Source: SZAS-103 sp964640525 (GTDB lineage Bacteria; Pseudomonadota; Gammaproteobacteria; Xanthomonadales; Xanthomonadaceae). Taken from it: a DNA stretch of 64,000 nt. Each line of letters opens with the position of its first letter. Position 1 is the first letter of the stretch. The notes beneath the pieces were generated by a model. The model was not told the DNA's origin and searched no databases. It worked only from the letters and a program-made list of their open reading frames with translations. The position numbers and the translations under genes were made by a program. The stretch covers positions 124,001 to 188,000 of the forward strand of contig CAZXGS010000001.1 in NCBI GenBank assembly GCA_964640525.1, given 5' to 3'. Below are positions 31,700 through 41,548 of this stretch, piece after piece.

Positions 31700-34600
31700 C
31701 TAACCGCGCTTCGCGCGCCGGCCCCTCGACTTGGCACGCTTCGTCAGGTCAATGCCAATGACGCGTACTTCGTCGACGCGCGGAGATCTGGACGACACCT
31801 TGTCTGCATGGAATTGCAGCGCAGTCACGAGTTCATCGACGGAACCGACGCAGCCACCACCAGGGAGTTGCCAAGACGTCTTGCGGCCTTGGTGGACCAC
31901 CAGATAGATGCCGCGACTCGATCGCCGGTCGCGCATGTAGTCATCGCACAGTTGGTTCTCTAGCCTCTCTATCAGGTCAGGTCCTGACCAGCGGTCTGCC
32001 AGTTTCAGCTCGACCGGAACAGGACCATCGAACAGCGTGCTTTGAAAGCGAATGTCAGGGCTCTTTTTGTCGGCGAATTCTTCCTCCTGCGGTACCACGT
32101 AACACCGCCTGGCCCTGGTACGGCACCAGTCCGCAATGAAGGTTCGCATTTGGGTTTCCTTGGCCTCCAGGAGAATCGCTGCATTGCTAGTCTCGCCGTC
32201 TTCCAATTCGTGCTTTAGATCGAGCAACCGCTCTACCGCCAGATCCCAAAGGTCGCGGTGCGTGGCAGGAACGCGCTCGATGCGATCGGTGAAAGCGCGC
32301 ACGTCGCTAGGCGCCCAAGCGACAAGATCGGCATCCGCCGCGGCTCGTTGTCTCGCAAGCCCGGCTATCCAGGCACGAGCGTGCTTCGACGGATGCTTTG
32401 TCGCAATGCGCTGCAGCGCCAGGTAGGTCTCTTTGCCAGGAATCTCTTTGAGAAGTGCGAACAGCCGCTCCCGTGAGTCCTGAGCGTCGTCCCTGAGATC
32501 GGGGCTGTAGACGCCGCCTCCGGCCCTGTTCCTGTCATCGCTGACCGCGACGTGCCGATGCATCAGGCTATAGAGCTTTTCCAATATCTGCACGCAGCAG
32601 TAAGCATCGCGCGCGACTGACTTTTCGCGGCGCCCACCTATCAGGGCAGTGACGAAGTTCATGGCAAGCTCGGTCCGCCGTTTGGCGTCGGAAATGCCGA
32701 CCAAATGCGCCTTCAGCGCAGGTACTGCGCGTTTGGGATCAACGCCCATCCATGCGGCAAACCATAGGGCATCGCTCTCGTCCTTCTTGCTCTTGCCGGC
32801 GCACTTGGCAGCTAAAGCCCCGATCACCTCGTTGCTTACCGAGGAGCCCGCGAGGATCGAAAGCAATTGGCGCAGATGAACCGCATGGATGCGATGTTTC
32901 TTCAGCCGCGCAACCATATCCGGCGCTAGGCGATCCCACAGGAAGGCCCCAAAAGCCTCCACATCGGCAATGAGGTAGTGGTTGGGTGAACCGGCGTCGG
33001 CCGATTGAAGTTCGAAGTCGATTTCGCCAAGCAACACACGAACCACGGCTTCCGGTTGGGAGTCAAACACCGCAGAAAGCCAAGGGGGGAACCCGTTGAG
33101 CTCCCACATCGCGTAGCGAGTCGCCTGCTCAGCTTCTGCTGATGTCAGGCGAGAGGCCCAGCCAGGCGACTCGCGGGACTCGATCAGCAGTCCGGTCAGT
33201 CCGAAGATCGTCACGCTGGTTGTCTGGCCCGATGGGGCTCCTTCAGACTGTAGCGTCGGCCGGTGGCCATGCCACGTGGCGACGGCACCGTCTCGAAAAG
33301 CATTCGCCACCGATTCGCCGAACTCCGGAATTAGCACGCGCCATCGCCCGTCCGTCCAACGCGTAGAGGAGCGGTCACCTTCATGCATTCGCCGATGCAG
33401 GTAGTACTGAGCGTTCAAGATTCCCTTTGACGTGCCCGGTTGTCGAAGGGCATCGACGTTCTTGCGCAGGTACTCTACCCAGCCTAGGCGATTTTCCTCG
33501 CGCTTTTCGGCTTCCCGTGCTCGGCGGCGCTTTTGCTGCTCCTCCTGGCGTTTCCATTTCCGTCGCTGGTCCACCTTCGGATGCATCGCCTCGTACAGCG
33601 CAGCCTGAAGCTCCGATGTCCCCTTGACCTGACGCTGCAGCTGCTCGCGTAAGCGCCGCGGTCGACCGCATTGCCAGTACAACGTGCAGGCCAACGACAG
33701 CGCAACCAATCGATCGTCAAGCAACGCCCGGGTCGAAAGCTCACCGGCGATGGCATCAAAATCTTCAGCCTTGAATCGCCAGTAGGAGCCGTACGCGCCA
33801 ACGTGCCAATACTCGGTCAGGCGTTCTCCCGTCTTCTCCAGTCGACGCTGTCGACTGGTCTCCACGTCGTGCCAGAACAAGGCGTAATTGAGCTCCCGCC
33901 ATGCCGCCACATGCTCGCCCAGCAAGGCGTCCTGCTCGTGTTCGTCGCTATCACCGAACTTCGATGCGGCAGCGATTTGCTTGAGTAGCGACAAAGCCGA
34001 CGCGTTCAGGAGCCAAGGGCTTCGAGCCATCACCAAGCGATCCATCGCAAGGATCACCGCTCCTAGGAGCCACCCATGGCGCTTCGAAATGCGGTGCGTC
34101 TCGGCGCTCGTGAACGGAGGCGTCTTGAGCAGGTTGTGAAGACCCTCCACCAGTTGTGGCAAGAGAGCTAAAGGCAACTCGCGCGCCAATGCTTCGAGGT
34201 TGTTGGACAACTCGTCAACGCTAAACCGTTGCTTGGGGTTGACGCGAGCCAGCGACCGAAGCAGCCATGCAATGCCTTCCGCGTTCGGTGGCAGAGTCTC
34301 CATCGCCTCGGCCAGCCACTCGCGGTCAAATCCCTCTGGCCCGGTCAGCAACTTGGCGCGAACCGTCGCCCGATCCGATTCCGTGCCGATCGTCGCCAGT
34401 GCCCGTATCGCGATCAGCCGTGCATAGCGAGCGCGAGAATTGAGCGCAACGTCCAAGGCTTCGGGTGACGCGTCGCGAATTTCGCCGTGCCAGACCACTC
34501 GCATCAAGAAGAAGATGACGTCATCGTCGCCGCGATATTCGGCGAGCAGCGCCTTGACGTCGTCGGCCAGGTCGGGGCCGGAGAAATTTTGCACCGCCTG

Positions 34601-36097
34601 GTAATCCGGAGAAATGCGCGACGCATTCGGCCCGGCCAATTGGCGACATGCTTCACGCAGCAGACTACCTCGAATCGGCGTTGGTAGATGGCTTGGATCG
34701 CCGCCTTCGAATAGGACCTCCGGTGCGACGCGCCGAGTGCGTTCCCGGATCTGGTCGTCCAGTAACGCCAGCCATGGAAGAGCGCCTCGCATTGCTGGAA
34801 CCACAACCTCGCGACCATACTGCGTGCGGAAGAGCAGGCCCTCGACACGGGTGCGAGACTGGTGGTCGACCAGCAGTCCCTCCAACCACTCGGCGGTCAA
34901 AAACTCACGGGCGCGTTGGACGTGAAACCGGACGGCGCCGATCAGGCTTTCGCCAAAGATGGGCCTTGCCAGCAGCGTCGCGATGTCGGACTCGGTCCAG
35001 TCCGAAAGGACCTCACGGGCCTCCAGGCCGTGCACGCTCGCATCGGCACCCGGCAGACGGATGTCGGACTTCTTCGATAACGTCGTCGCAGCCGCAAGCA
35101 GTCGTGCACCCTGTCGCAAGCGATCGGGCGTGAGGGAGGTTGCGATCGCGTGGTCGGGATGGTGCTCGACGAGGCGTCGCGCGATACTCGCCTCGACGAG
35201 CTCTCGCCGCGTGCCAATACGCCGGTGGGTGTTCCAGAAGTCAACCAGCTCGTCGAGATCGAGCGGCCGGGTGGTCAGAGCTTCGGCATCCTTGGCCTCC
35301 ACCGCCCGGCGGAAGGCGGCAACATCGACCACGCCCCTTGCGCGCACAAAGGTGTCCACTTGCCCGTCGTGCAATGGATCGAGGGCGACGATCTGGAATT
35401 CGTTAGGGTCTACTGCTTTCTCGCGCGTGGCAATGGATCCCGAGCCGTCCGCCTCGTCGTTTTCTATGTCGATTCCACTGGCAACGACACTTTCAGCGCC
35501 ATGTTCGCTTGCGGCAGCTTCGCGTGACGCCGACTTGAAGGGCAGATTCGCGTGGCACAGTGCCAAGTCGGACTTGGCCCGCCATGCGGCATTGCGCCCC
35601 GTGATAACGACATGGACTTGCTGAAGCACCGCCTTGAGCTCGCGACCCAGCCGTTTGATCGCCAATTCGAAGTTCTTAGGGTCCTTGATCCTGGCCTCAT
35701 CGACGGAGTCCAGAAAGACCCAGCCTTCCGAATCCGACTGCCTCCACGCCTCGAACGCCTCGAGCGAGCCGACCTCGAATGCACTCTCGAAATGGAGGCA
35801 GGCGTGTTCGATGCGCAGAAAGTAGGCCTGCTTGCCGTTGGCACGCAGACTGCTCGCGATGTGGCGGATCTCTTCGGTCTTGCCAGCTCCTGCCTCAGAC
35901 AGAAGTACCACACGCTGAAACGCCAGCAGATCGGACCAGCGAAGCTGGCCCCGCACGCCTTGCCACCGGGAAAGGTCGGCATCGTCTCGCGCAGCCCGCG
36001 TGAGGGGTAGAGGGTGAAACGTCCGATTCAGCTCGACGAAGTTGTCGTTCAAGGAAATTCTCAAGGTGAAAGTCTTGCGCTGAGTCATCCCCGACAC
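31700..36097 (-). CDS. STAND/NACHT-like NTPase with C-terminal PD-(D/E)XK nuclease domain
   Basis: A 1465-aa protein, probably an anti-phage sensor. Residues about 20-330 are a P-loop STAND ATPase: Walker A SEAGAGKTEE (67-76), Walker B GWVFLDSVDEA (125-135), a sensor-like VVITGRNAAWR near 160. About 330-1300 is helical and repeat-like, with a Lys/Arg/Glu-rich coiled coil midway (KRQEEQQKRRRAREAEKR). The last 135 residues form a nuclease fold: SPDIRF (D1338), VPVELK (E1363, K1365) and a following Gln-containing helix (QLCDDYM). Avs proteins carry their effector at the N terminus; here it is at the C terminus. A 262-aa gene lies 109 bp upstream on the same strand. Confidence 0.82.
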   Translation of the reverse strand: MSGMTQRKTFTLRISLNDNFVELNRTFHPLPLTRAARDDADLSRWQGVRGQLRWSDLLAFQRVVLLSEAGAGKTEEIRHIASSLRANGKQAYFLRIEHACLHFESAFEVGSLEAFEAWRQSDSEGWVFLDSVDEARIKDPKNFELAIKRLGRELKAVLQQVHVVITGRNAAWRAKSDLALCHANLPFKSASREAAASEHGAESVVASGIDIENDEADGSGSIATREKAVDPNEFQIVALDPLHDGQVDTFVRARGVVDVAAFRRAVEAKDAEALTTRPLDLDELVDFWNTHRRIGTRRELVEASIARRLVEHHPDHAIATSLTPDRLRQGARLLAAATTLSKKSDIRLPGADASVHGLEAREVLSDWTESDIATLLARPIFGESLIGAVRFHVQRAREFLTAEWLEGLLVDHQSRTRVEGLLFRTQYGREVVVPAMRGALPWLALLDDQIRERTRRVAPEVLFEGGDPSHLPTPIRGSLLREACRQLAGPNASRISPDYQAVQNFSGPDLADDVKALLAEYRGDDDVIFFLMRVVWHGEIRDASPEALDVALNSRARYARLIAIRALATIGTESDRATVRAKLLTGPEGFDREWLAEAMETLPPNAEGIAWLLRSLARVNPKQRFSVDELSNNLEALARELPLALLPQLVEGLHNLLKTPPFTSAETHRISKRHGWLLGAVILAMDRLVMARSPWLLNASALSLLKQIAAASKFGDSDEHEQDALLGEHVAAWRELNYALFWHDVETSRQRRLEKTGERLTEYWHVGAYGSYWRFKAEDFDAIAGELSTRALLDDRLVALSLACTLYWQCGRPRRLREQLQRQVKGTSELQAALYEAMHPKVDQRRKWKRQEEQQKRRRAREAEKREENRLGWVEYLRKNVDALRQPGTSKGILNAQYYLHRRMHEGDRSSTRWTDGRWRVLIPEFGESVANAFRDGAVATWHGHRPTLQSEGAPSGQTTSVTIFGLTGLLIESRESPGWASRLTSAEAEQATRYAMWELNGFPPWLSAVFDSQPEAVVRVLLGEIDFELQSADAGSPNHYLIADVEAFGAFLWDRLAPDMVARLKKHRIHAVHLRQLLSILAGSSVSNEVIGALAAKCAGKSKKDESDALWFAAWMGVDPKRAVPALKAHLVGISDAKRRTELAMNFVTALIGGRREKSVARDAYCCVQILEKLYSLMHRHVAVSDDRNRAGGGVYSPDLRDDAQDSRERLFALLKEIPGKETYLALQRIATKHPSKHARAWIAGLARQRAAADADLVAWAPSDVRAFTDRIERVPATHRDLWDLAVERLLDLKHELEDGETSNAAILLEAKETQMRTFIADWCRTRARRCYVVPQEEEFADKKSPDIRFQSTLFDGPVPVELKLADRWSGPDLIERLENQLCDDYMRDRRSSRGIYLVVHQGRKTSWQLPGGGCVGSVDELVTALQFHADKVSSRSPRVDEVRVIGIDLTKRAKSRGRRAKRG

Positions 36098-36206
36098 GCG
36101 CGGCCCGATCGTCCGATGGAAACCGTCCGATCATGCACGAGCGTTCTTGAGTCCGACTGCGCTTATTCCGATCGTTGGCGCTTCCGTGGCATTCGTCGCA
36201 CCACGA

Positions 36207-36995
36207 TCATGGAGGACTCGTCAGCCGTCGGACCACCTCGGCGAGTAGGACATCCAGATCTGGCGAGAACTCGACTTGCTTCCTGGTTGGAAGAACTTCA
36301 CGGCTCCGTATGTGGAGGTGTAGGTGGGCATCGGCAATGTTCCGCAGCGAGTTCTGGAGGTGTTGCATTGAGCCCTTAAACGAGCGGTCCTTGCCAGGGA
36401 TATTGCTGGCCACCTGCTCGAACGCTGTGTACCCAAACACCGGCGGAATGTGATCTGTGATGGCTCTGACAATCATCGCTGTTGCCATCCAGCACTCGGC
36501 TGCCGCCACCTCGTTGAGCTCCTCCAGCAGACGAACCAACCGAGTGGTGTCGAATTTCGAATTCTTGGCGGCCTTTAGCTCATGGATTCGTATTGGATCG
36601 ACGTAGCATCGACCATCCTGCGGCGGGGTCGGCTCCGTCGTGTTGAACGACGCCTGCTCTCGGGTCAGTGCCTCGGCTTTCAACTCACTGGCTAATCGCG
36701 CGATCGAGAACAAAGCGTTGGCCACGGGCAGATTCCTCCCAGGCGCCTGATGAAAAGACTTGCGGTTCTCTTTTAGCTGCAAGGCCTCGCGCTTAAATTC
36801 GGCCGCTCTCACTATTCCAAGATCCTTACGAAGCTCTTCATGCAAGTTCAGGTCATCCAAACAGACATCGATGACAGCGCTGAACAACTTTCCGTCAATG
36901 CCGTTGTCCCCGAATGCGGCCTGCTCGAATCGCTTGAGCTCCTTTTGGGCTGCAGTGACGCGATCAAGCAACATTTGATAATAAGCACTATCCAT
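36207..36995 (-). CDS. Hypothetical protein upstream of STAND-nuclease gene
   Basis: A 262-aa helical protein. The C-terminal about 110 residues (AITDHIPPVFGYTAFEQVAS, then SFKGSMQHLQNSLRNIADAH) resemble a C-terminal domain I have seen in abortive-infection-type proteins, but I cannot name it. ADAHLHLHIR gives His residues near an Arg in a HEPN-like spacing. Same strand and 109 bp upstream of the 1465-aa gene, so the two probably form a defence operon. Confidence 0.6.
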   Translation of the reverse strand: MDSAYYQMLLDRVTAAQKELKRFEQAAFGDNGIDGKLFSAVIDVCLDDLNLHEELRKDLGIVRAAEFKREALQLKENRKSFHQAPGRNLPVANALFSIARLASELKAEALTREQASFNTTEPTPPQDGRCYVDPIRIHELKAAKNSKFDTTRLVRLLEELNEVAAAECWMATAMIVRAITDHIPPVFGYTAFEQVASNIPGKDRSFKGSMQHLQNSLRNIADAHLHLHIRSREVLPTRKQVEFSPDLDVLLAEVVRRLTSPP

Positions 36996-37170
36996 TGCGG
37001 TCCCCTTGGCTCAGCGGTTCGGCGGCCCATCGCCAAATCTCCGTGGGCCAATTTACCGCAAGCACTCCCCGATACCTCTGCCGGGCAATTGCGGCCTGGA
37101 TGGCTCGAGCGATACACGCGGCGTTCGGCAGCCAATGCGCTGCAGTCCGTGATGCTGACCTAGTCAACGA

Positions 37171-38244
37171 TCATTCCAACAAGTTGGCCGCGGGGTTGTT
37201 TTCCGCCGATCCGACCTGAAAGTACCCCACGACGCTGGCCATCGAACGGTGCTCGGTCATAGCCATGAGCGCGGGCAGGGCGACACCCTGGCGGCCGCCT
37301 TCAGTAACAAAGCCCGATCGCAGGCTGTGACCGGCAAAGTCTCCAGTGATGCCCGCCAGCCCGGCCCTTCGCTGCACGATGGCTGCGATCGCTCCTGGCG
37401 AGAGCCCCTCGCCGATCCGATCGCCCCACAACCTGCGGAAGATCCGGCCTTCCTTCAGGCCGCTGGCTTCGATCCACGCCGCCAGTGCGTCCGCCGCGAC
37501 GCCCAGGATCGGCTTGTCCGGCGTCGAGGTCGCGCTCGGCCCGGCTTGCTGGGTCTTGCTGTGTTCGAGCCGGTAGACGAACTGGCGCTCGTCGAGGCGC
37601 CGCAGGTCGGCGAAGTCGGCCGCGGCGATCTCGCTGCGCCGGCGCCCGCCGCTGGCGAACCCGAAATACAGCACCGCGCGGTCGCGCAGTCCTTCCAGCG
37701 AGCCGTCGCAGGTGGCGATCAGCGCCTCGAGCTCGCGCCTGGTGATGGCGGTCTTCTTGGACGGCCGCTCGCCGCGCTTGACCGCCGCGCGCCGAGCCCG
37801 CGCCAGCAGGTGCCGGACCGCGGGTTGCTCGCACGGGTTGGCGAGCTTCTTGAGCTTGTGGATCTTCGACAGCACGGCCATGCGGTGGACGATCGTCGAC
37901 AGCTTGAGCGCGCCCAGGCGCTTCTTGAGGCCGGCGGCGACGAGCTGGGTGTCCAGCGCCGGCGGCAGTTCCCAGTTCAGGCCGTCCTTCGACCGCCGAG
38001 CCAGGTGGTCGACTTCGAACTGGATCGCGGTGGCCTCGGGGACGGGCAGGGCGATCGGCTCGGCGAAGCGCCCCTGGTGCCAGGCCGCCCAGTAGCGCGC
38101 GGCGCTGTCGTAACTGCGGGTGGTGTTGGCGGAGGCGGCCTCGGCGAGGATCTCGCGGACCGCCTCGCGGGCGCGCTCGGCCAGCTGCTCGGGCAGGGGC
38201 GTCGCCGGAATTTCGACGACGGCGGTTTTTTCGTTCTTTTTCAT
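37171..38244 (-). CDS. Tyrosine recombinase/integrase
   Basis: A 357-aa site-specific recombinase. ATG 38244 (MKKNEKTAVV) follows a normal leader; the ORF upstream of it is the antisense of kfrA. An N-terminal SAM-like domain (about 20-150) is followed by the catalytic domain: Arg in the SGGRRRSEIAAAD segment (about 199-210), H306 and R309 in GHSLRSGF, H332 in TEHRS, and the nucleophile Y341 in VVGYFQ. It is divergent from kfrA, with a strong palindrome between them. It could move this part of the island or resolve dimers. Confidence 0.92.
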   Translation of the reverse strand: MKKNEKTAVVEIPATPLPEQLAERAREAVREILAEAASANTTRSYDSAARYWAAWHQGRFAEPIALPVPEATAIQFEVDHLARRSKDGLNWELPPALDTQLVAAGLKKRLGALKLSTIVHRMAVLSKIHKLKKLANPCEQPAVRHLLARARRAAVKRGERPSKKTAITRRELEALIATCDGSLEGLRDRAVLYFGFASGGRRRSEIAAADFADLRRLDERQFVYRLEHSKTQQAGPSATSTPDKPILGVAADALAAWIEASGLKEGRIFRRLWGDRIGEGLSPGAIAAIVQRRAGLAGITGDFAGHSLRSGFVTEGGRQGVALPALMAMTEHRSMASVVGYFQVGSAENNPAANLLE

Positions 38245-38279
38245 ATGTAGAATGTACTGAAAGATACGAAATAGGGTAT

Positions 38280-38312
38280 CTACCTGTGATAAGTATCCCT
38301 TATCACAGGTAG
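38280..38312. promoter_or_regulatory. 14-bp perfect inverted repeat, probable KfrA operator
   Basis: CTACCTGTGATAAG (38280-38293), spacer TATCC, CTTATCACAGGTAG (38299-38312). It lies between the integrase start (38244) and kfrA (38356), with a smaller GATAC/GTATC dyad beside it. KfrA proteins repress their own promoters through such sites; here both genes would be controlled. Confidence 0.65.
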
Positions 38313-38355
38313 AGTCAAGCAGAGTAGGGCGCCGAAAAATCCCGAGGAGAACCCC

Positions 38356-39372
38356 ATGCCCAAGGGCGTCACGCAGGACCAAGTCAACGCCGCGATCGAC
38401 GCGCTCGTCGCCGCCGGCGAGCGCCCCACCATCGAGCGCGTGCGCCTCAAGCTCGGCACCGGATCGCCGAACACGCTCACGCGCATGCTCGACACCTGGT
38501 GGGCACAACTGCACGAACGGCTCACGCGCCAGCAGGCCAGGCTCGCCGTGCCCGAGGCCCCAGACGACGTCGCGCTCGCCGCCACGCGGTTGTGGCAGTT
38601 GGCGCTCGAGCACGCCAGCGCACAGGCCGAGCAGGGCACCGCGGCGCAGCGCGAGGCCCTCGCTCGCGACCAGGTGGCCCTCGAGGCCGCGCAGGTGACC
38701 TGGGAGCAACGTCTGACCGCGGCCTCGGCGGCGGTCACCGACGCCGTTCGGGAGCGCGAGGCCGCCAATAGCCGGCTGACCGACCTGCAGCGCCTGCTCG
38801 ACCATCAGGCCACCCAGTTGGACGATGTCCAGGGCCGGCTGGCCTTTGCCCTACAGAGCAGCGAAGACCTGGCGGCCCGGCTGGAAGCCTCCCAGCAGTC
38901 CGTTCTGGCGGCCCGCAGCGAGGCCGCGACCGAACGCTCGTCCCTGGAGGCTTCGCACCGCGCCGCCGAAGACCGTTGGATGCAGGAAGTCGACAAGGCC
39001 CGACAGGGCGAAGCCAGGACCGCGGCACGGCTCCAGCACGTGGAATCCGCCGGCAAGGCGATTGGCGAGAAAGCCGCTGCAGAACTCGCCCAGCATCTGG
39101 CGCAGGTGCGAAAGGCCGAGCAGGACCTCGCCCGAAAGGACGCGCGGATCGTCGCACTGGAAGAGCAACTCGAACGGTTGCACCGCCAACTGGGGACCGC
39201 CCTCGCCAGCGCCGCTGGCGAACGCGTAGCATCGACGGCAACGGTGCAAAAAAGGCGCCAGAAGACGTCTCAGAGTTCGAAACCGATGGTCCTTCCCAGC
39301 TACTCGCCGGCGCCCGCATCGCGCCCGGCGAATTCCATGGTCCGTCGATCCAAACGACGTTCCACCAAATAG
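38356..39372 (+). CDS. kfrA: KfrA-like coiled-coil DNA-binding protein
   Basis: A 338-aa protein. Residues 1 to about 110 are the KfrA N-terminal DNA-binding domain (VTQDQVNAAIDALVAAGERP, then GSPNTLTRMLDTWW). The remainder, to about 300, is one long Ala/Gln/Glu/Arg-rich coiled coil. The tail is basic and Ser-rich. KfrA proteins are plasmid and ICE segregation or nucleoid-type proteins, which points to a plasmid or ICE origin for this part. Confidence 0.88.
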   Translation: MPKGVTQDQVNAAIDALVAAGERPTIERVRLKLGTGSPNTLTRMLDTWWAQLHERLTRQQARLAVPEAPDDVALAATRLWQLALEHASAQAEQGTAAQREALARDQVALEAAQVTWEQRLTAASAAVTDAVREREAANSRLTDLQRLLDHQATQLDDVQGRLAFALQSSEDLAARLEASQQSVLAARSEAATERSSLEASHRAAEDRWMQEVDKARQGEARTAARLQHVESAGKAIGEKAAAELAQHLAQVRKAEQDLARKDARIVALEEQLERLHRQLGTALASAAGERVASTATVQKRRQKTSQSSKPMVLPSYSPAPASRPANSMVRRSKRRSTK

Positions 39373-39472
39373 AGCGATTCAACAAGCTGTTCGAACCTAG
39401 GCAGAACTTCAGAGCAGGGCGGATCTCTCCGAGAAGAGTTCTGTGCAATCACGCAGTTATATTCTTAGGCCC

Positions 39473-40078
39473 ATGAAAAAGCCGTCGATGCCACTGCGCG
39501 AGCGCAAGAAGGACGCCACCCGGCACGCCTTGCTGGCCGCCGCGAACAAGCGGTTCCACCACAACGGCTACGAAGCCACCACGATCGACGAGGTCTGTCA
39601 GGACGCCGGGGTCAGTCGGCGGACGTTCTTCCGGTATTTCCCGGACAAGGAGTCGCTGGCGTTTCCGCACCGGCGCGAGCGCCTGGAGCGCTTCGTTGAA
39701 CTGCTGGCCAGCGCGCCTGCCAGCGAGCGCCCGGTCGCAAGCTTGCGGCGGATCTCGAGGATGTTCGCGAAGGAATACATGCAGAAGCGCGAACGCCTTG
39801 TGGCCCAGCAACAACTGCTGCAGACGGCGCCGGCCTTGCTAGCCCGCGAGAATGAAATCGACCGCGACTGGGAGAACGGCATGGCGCTCGCGTTCCGCGC
39901 CCGCGCGGGAGACGGCTTCGAAGGCGAACTGCGTTCACGGGTGCTGGCGGGAGCCGCCATCGGCGTGATCCGAGCGACCATGCGGCACTGGTTCGCCGGG
40001 GGCGGAAAGGACGACCTGGCACGGTTAGGGGATGAGGCGTTGGACTGCCTGGAGCGTGGTTTTAGCTCTCCGACATGA
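39473..40078 (+). CDS. TetR-family transcriptional regulator
   Basis: A 201-aa protein. Start ATG 39473 (MKKPSMPLRERKKDATRHAL) with AGG upstream; a GTG at 39443 is possible. The TetR HTH covers about 15-60: FHHNGYEATTIDEVCQDAGV and SRRTFFRYFPDKESL. The ligand-binding helices have no recognised ligand. The gene is 100 bp after kfrA; its target is unclear. Confidence 0.9.
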   Translation: MKKPSMPLRERKKDATRHALLAAANKRFHHNGYEATTIDEVCQDAGVSRRTFFRYFPDKESLAFPHRRERLERFVELLASAPASERPVASLRRISRMFAKEYMQKRERLVAQQQLLQTAPALLARENEIDRDWENGMALAFRARAGDGFEGELRSRVLAGAAIGVIRATMRHWFAGGGKDDLARLGDEALDCLERGFSSPT

Positions 40079-40150
40079 TTCTGCTTTAGAGTCCTGGACG
40101 CAATTCGATTCCAAAGACACCTTGCGCTTCGCGAACCGACGGGAACAACC

Positions 40151-40681
40151 ATGACAACCGTGTGGATTGTTGACGGCGCCTACATGATGAAAGGCGCACC
40201 AGGACGATTTGATTACGTCAAGCTGAAGAACGAATTGGAAAGGATCAACGGCTCGCAATTCAGCGAAAGCTTTTACCTGAATTCCACGCCGAATCCCGCC
40301 ACGGACGCCCAGGATGCTTTTCACTCCTGGATCAAGATGGCCCCGCCGAATGGCCCGAAAATGCGCATTCAGCTATTCAAGCTCAAGGGCATGCATTGCG
40401 AATGTCCAACGTGCCATGCAAAGTTTGACCGGCAGGTACAGAAGGGCGTCGATGTTTCGATTGCCACCTTGTTGATCAAGCTGGCGGTGCAGAAGAAATA
40501 CGACCGTGTGATCCTGTCTGCTGGTGACGGGGACTTCGAGTCAGCCGTGGAATACGTGAAAGACGAACTGGGGAAGGAGTTCTGGCTGGCCGGTTTCCAA
40601 GGGAGCATTTCCGGGGACCTCCAGTCCTACGCAAACAATGTTGTGTGGGTCGACGACTTTTGGGGATCTGTCCAAAAATAG
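40151..40681 (+). CDS. NYN-domain (LabA/DUF88-type) putative RNase
   Basis: A 176-aa protein. The PIN-like NYN fold shows WIVDGAYM (D8), KGVDVSIATLLIKLA and ILSAGDGDFESAVEY, which supply the conserved acidic residues of the metal site. CECPTC (about 79-84) may bind zinc. NYN proteins are RNases or nucleotide-handling enzymes. It has its own leader downstream of a TetR gene and 16 bp before the convergent XRE gene. Confidence 0.85.
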   Translation: MTTVWIVDGAYMMKGAPGRFDYVKLKNELERINGSQFSESFYLNSTPNPATDAQDAFHSWIKMAPPNGPKMRIQLFKLKGMHCECPTCHAKFDRQVQKGVDVSIATLLIKLAVQKKYDRVILSAGDGDFESAVEYVKDELGKEFWLAGFQGSISGDLQSYANNVVWVDDFWGSVQK

Positions 40682-40697
40682 CGTAGGCATTCGCGCC

Positions 40698-41324
40698 TCA
40701 GCCCTGTTCTGGTCCCAGCACGATCACGCGTTCGCTGTCCCGATAGGCCACGTGCAGGTTGCACATAGACCCCTGGATCTTCTCGACCGTTCCGTCGCGA
40801 TGGGGCGCGTTGAAGGTGGCCTTCGTCCGCAATCCGAACACCCACATGCCACGCATCTCCAAGTCCTTCAAAAGCTCACCGAGTTCGAAAGCAGCCTTGA
40901 TCTTGCTCCCAGAATCGATGTCGCCCCAGATCTCTGACCAATCGACGATCGATTGCACGGCATCGGCGATAATCTCGACATCCTCCCTGCTTCGCGGATC
41001 CTCGTGCGATGTGCGGTACCAGTAGCAGCCGTCAAACACCGCGACCACTTCCGTTCCCGTCGTAAGCCGGTGCAGGAACATCGTCTCGTCGTCGTCACCC
41101 TTGCCCTTGGCCTGCTCTATGCGTGCCGTACCGTCGAGTTGCTTCAGATCGACCTGGAATACGGCAGCCAGAGCAGAGCGCGTCTCCAATCCGCACAAAC
41201 CGGTGCTTTCGACGCGCTGGATGGTCTTGACGCTGGTCTGGCTGATAGCCGCCAGGTGTTCCTGCGTCCAACCACGCTCGATCCTGAGCTGCCGCACGAT
41301 CTCGCCTGCAATCTTCATGTTCAT
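40698..41324 (-). CDS. XRE-family regulator with C-terminal sensor-like domain
   Basis: A 208-aa protein from ATG 41324 (MNMKIAGEIV) or 41318. The HTH is residues about 5-60 (RIERGWTQEHLAAISQTSVK), and the C-terminal about 140 residues form an uncharacterised mixed domain (FDGCYWYRTSHEDP, then DIDSGSKIKAAFELGELL). The extra domain suggests it senses something. Convergent with the NYN gene. Confidence 0.8.
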   Translation of the reverse strand: MNMKIAGEIVRQLRIERGWTQEHLAAISQTSVKTIQRVESTGLCGLETRSALAAVFQVDLKQLDGTARIEQAKGKGDDDETMFLHRLTTGTEVVAVFDGCYWYRTSHEDPRSREDVEIIADAVQSIVDWSEIWGDIDSGSKIKAAFELGELLKDLEMRGMWVFGLRTKATFNAPHRDGTVEKIQGSMCNLHVAYRDSERVIVLGPEQG

Positions 41325-41548
41325 GGATCCTGCTCCGCTGGCATGACTAAGCGAAGCTAGTGTGCCCGCTAGCAAGGTCGCACCACGCGACACCTACCGG
41401 ACAGTTCCCGGACATTTGAACGCCGATCTCCCATGAGACGCAAAGTCGGTGGTCGTTCCGTCGGATGAATTTGGTCAGTCCGTCGCTGTGGTCTGTGAAT
41501 CAACTATGGCTTGCCAGCTTCGATGCGCTGAACCGCGGCATGAGCCGC

